Shown here: positions 30,158-31,379 of the stretch, piece by piece | How positions within the stretch are numbered: position 1 is the stretch's first letter | Layout of the letters: each line of letters begins with the position of its first letter | DNA from: Vitrella brassicaformis | Lineage: Eukaryota; Sar; Vitrellaceae | Direction: 5' to 3' | DNA length: 31,379 nt | Assembly (NCBI GenBank): GCA_001179505.1 | Contig: CDMY01000477.1 | Span: forward strand, 243,056 to 274,434 | Program-made: the position numbers and the translations under genes | The notes under the pieces: model-generated | Databases searched by the model: none | Told to the model about the DNA's origin: nothing | The model's input: the letters and a program-made list of their open reading frames with translations, nothing else

Positions 30158-31355
30158 GTCGTCAACGATGTGCTGCTCAAGAGGGAGTCGTTGATGCAGG
30201 GCTTTGAAGAGCCCAGCCCCAGCACATCCCCGCGGCCCCCTCTGCCCATTCCATCCCCTTTGCCGCCCATGCTGCCATGTGATGGTGCCCTTATGATCGA
30301 CTGCGGCAACATGTTGGAGGGAGAGGCAGCCTCCACCACGGGTGATGCACCCCGCGCAGAGATACTTGTCCGGCTGCCAGTGGAGCAAAGGCAGCAAATG
30401 GACAGCGGCAAGGTCGCCGCATTGGCGTGGGGCTGCATCACCCCGGAAATGGCGGTACTATGCCTCGAAGGGTGCCTGGAGGACGACACAATATGGGAAG
30501 ACTTCGGTCTAAATCCATCGGGGAGCGCAGAGGAGCGGCGGATGATTGAGGAGATGAAGGCGATGTACAGGCAGCATTTGGAGAGCCTGGTGGGAAAGGG
30601 TGTCGTAAATGGAGGGGAGCAAGCCATGTGTGCTGCTGCTGAGGGACACGTTTGTAAGCTTTGCCATCGGGCAGCTGCTGCGGTACTTTGTCCCCGGCAG
30701 CAGCTATGACGACATCTACATGAAGGATTTGAGGGAGGAGAGTGCGAGTGGCGCAGTGAGCCCACAGGAGGAGGACCCTGATAAGTTGACGAGCCGAGAG
30801 GAGGTCAGGTGGGCGCGGCGCTGGAATGGGAGAGGCGAGTCGAGACGCTTTTTTTCTGATGACGGCCTGCCAAGAAGCCTCAGTGAAGGAGGACCGTTTG
30901 CACCGCTCCACATGCGAGGAGACAATGTTCACGTCTGCCGAAGGCTTGCGCTGCAGCTCAGCCCTCTCGCGTCCCATGGGCTGCATTTTGACCCCCGTGC
31001 CCGTCCATCCCTTGAGACCCAGGTCAGAAGGCTGCACGGCGCCCTCACAGAAGCAATAAATGCTTTCCAACCCGCCACCAACCTGAGCCAGCATGAAGAG
31101 GATGCGGGCGAGTTTGTGGTTGTCAGCCACGCCGCCCATCAAGAGGCCACACAACACGCAGCCAAGTCGGAGAGCCGACCAAGCGTGCTTGACTTCGTGA
31201 AACGACTGTGGGCGAGGAGAGGCTTGTGCGGGAGAGACCAGACAGCTCAGTCGCCCAGGTCTCCCGCTATCTGTTGGTCTTGTCAGCTCAACAAGAGGCT
31301 CTCCCGCCGCACGCAGGAGCTGACTATGCAGTACCAACACATGATCAACACGGAG
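30158..31355 (+). CDS. Unrecognised protein, partial, continues past right edge
   Basis: Two in-phase exons are proposed: 30158-30589 (144 codons, after a TTCTTAG acceptor) and 30675-31355 (227 codons, after GGGCAG, ending at GAG before GTGGGT). Both are phase 0. The first encodes VVNDVLLKRESLMQGFEE, a Pro/Ser-rich linker, then an acidic helical segment (WEDFGLNPSGSAEERRM, MKAMYRQHLESL). The second encodes LLRYFVPGSSYDDIYMKDL followed by a charged region and a possible coiled coil (RRTQELTMQYQHMIN). I recognise no family. A 300-codon frame on the opposite strand (30438-31340) is the main rival. Upstream exons probably exist. Confidence 0.4.
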
Positions 31356-31379
31356 GTGGGTGGGTGGGTGGGTGGTTGA

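Noticed and set aside
30438-31340. 300-codon open frame on the minus strand
   Set aside because: No recognisable motif, composition rich in Leu, Ser, Arg and Pro typical of antisense frames in G+C-rich DNA, and the + strand has phase-matched exons with plausible splice sites. Not fully excluded.
1-31379. tRNA, rRNA, transposon or viral genes
   Set aside because: I saw no cloverleaf-like, rRNA-like, transposase, reverse transcriptase or viral protein signature on either strand; a tRNAscan/Infernal run would be decisive.

Overview
The window looks like nuclear DNA of an intron-dense, G+C-rich protist. Ten to eleven genes are packed on both strands. Introns are mostly 54-180 nt, intergenic gaps are a few hundred bases, and CA/TG and GA/CT microsatellites are abundant. 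The gene content (cytoplasmic dynein, an SLC43/ApiAT-like transporter, a WSC/lectin-like surface protein, alveolate-style MFS carriers) suggests an alveolate. A chromerid such as Vitrella is my best guess, but that is inference. I see no rRNA, tRNA, CRISPR array, phage or plasmid feature.

Layout: 1-6888 (-) is the 5' part of a cytoplasmic dynein 1 heavy chain gene (26 exons, 1539 codons; the motor domain lies beyond the left edge). 7296-10092 (+) is a 12-exon MFS transporter. 10515-12592 (-) is a damaged MYND zinc-finger gene. 13081-14957 (-) is a second, unrelated MFS transporter. About 15030-19116 (+) is a multi-exon WSC / LamG-like / lectin-like extracellular protein. 19421-21313 (+) is the intact MYND paralogue, in inverted orientation to the damaged copy. 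21535-22511 (-) is a cyclophilin with a C-terminal tail. 23186-24853 (+) is a Nudix hydrolase of the NUDT6 / plant NUDT2-10 type. 25639-27321 (-) is a TrmH/SpoU RNA methyltransferase. About 27882-29677 (+) is a protein kinase-like gene with doubtful splice and frame features. 30158-31355 (+) is an unrecognised gene leaving the right edge.

Exon models were built by hand from GT/GC-AG sites, phase consistency and family alignment from memory. For most genes the phases close exactly, which is good internal support. The genes are functionally unrelated (trafficking motor, carriers, surface protein, housekeeping enzymes), so this is an ordinary eukaryotic neighbourhood and not an operon or island.

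The most interesting signals are structural. (1) Many introns, above all in dynein and the MFS genes, carry (CA)n or (GA)n near the donor and the complementary (TG)n or (CT)n next to the acceptor, so each intron could fold on itself and bring its splice sites together. (2) Several introns are best explained with GC donors. (3) Two long imperfect palindromes lie between the convergent Nudix and methyltransferase genes, one of them overlapping a stop codon. (4) There is a perfect 78-bp triplication between cyclophilin and Nudix. (5) A nested repeat cluster at the 5' end of the kinase gene duplicates a splice acceptor. (6) An inverted MYND gene pair has one decaying member.
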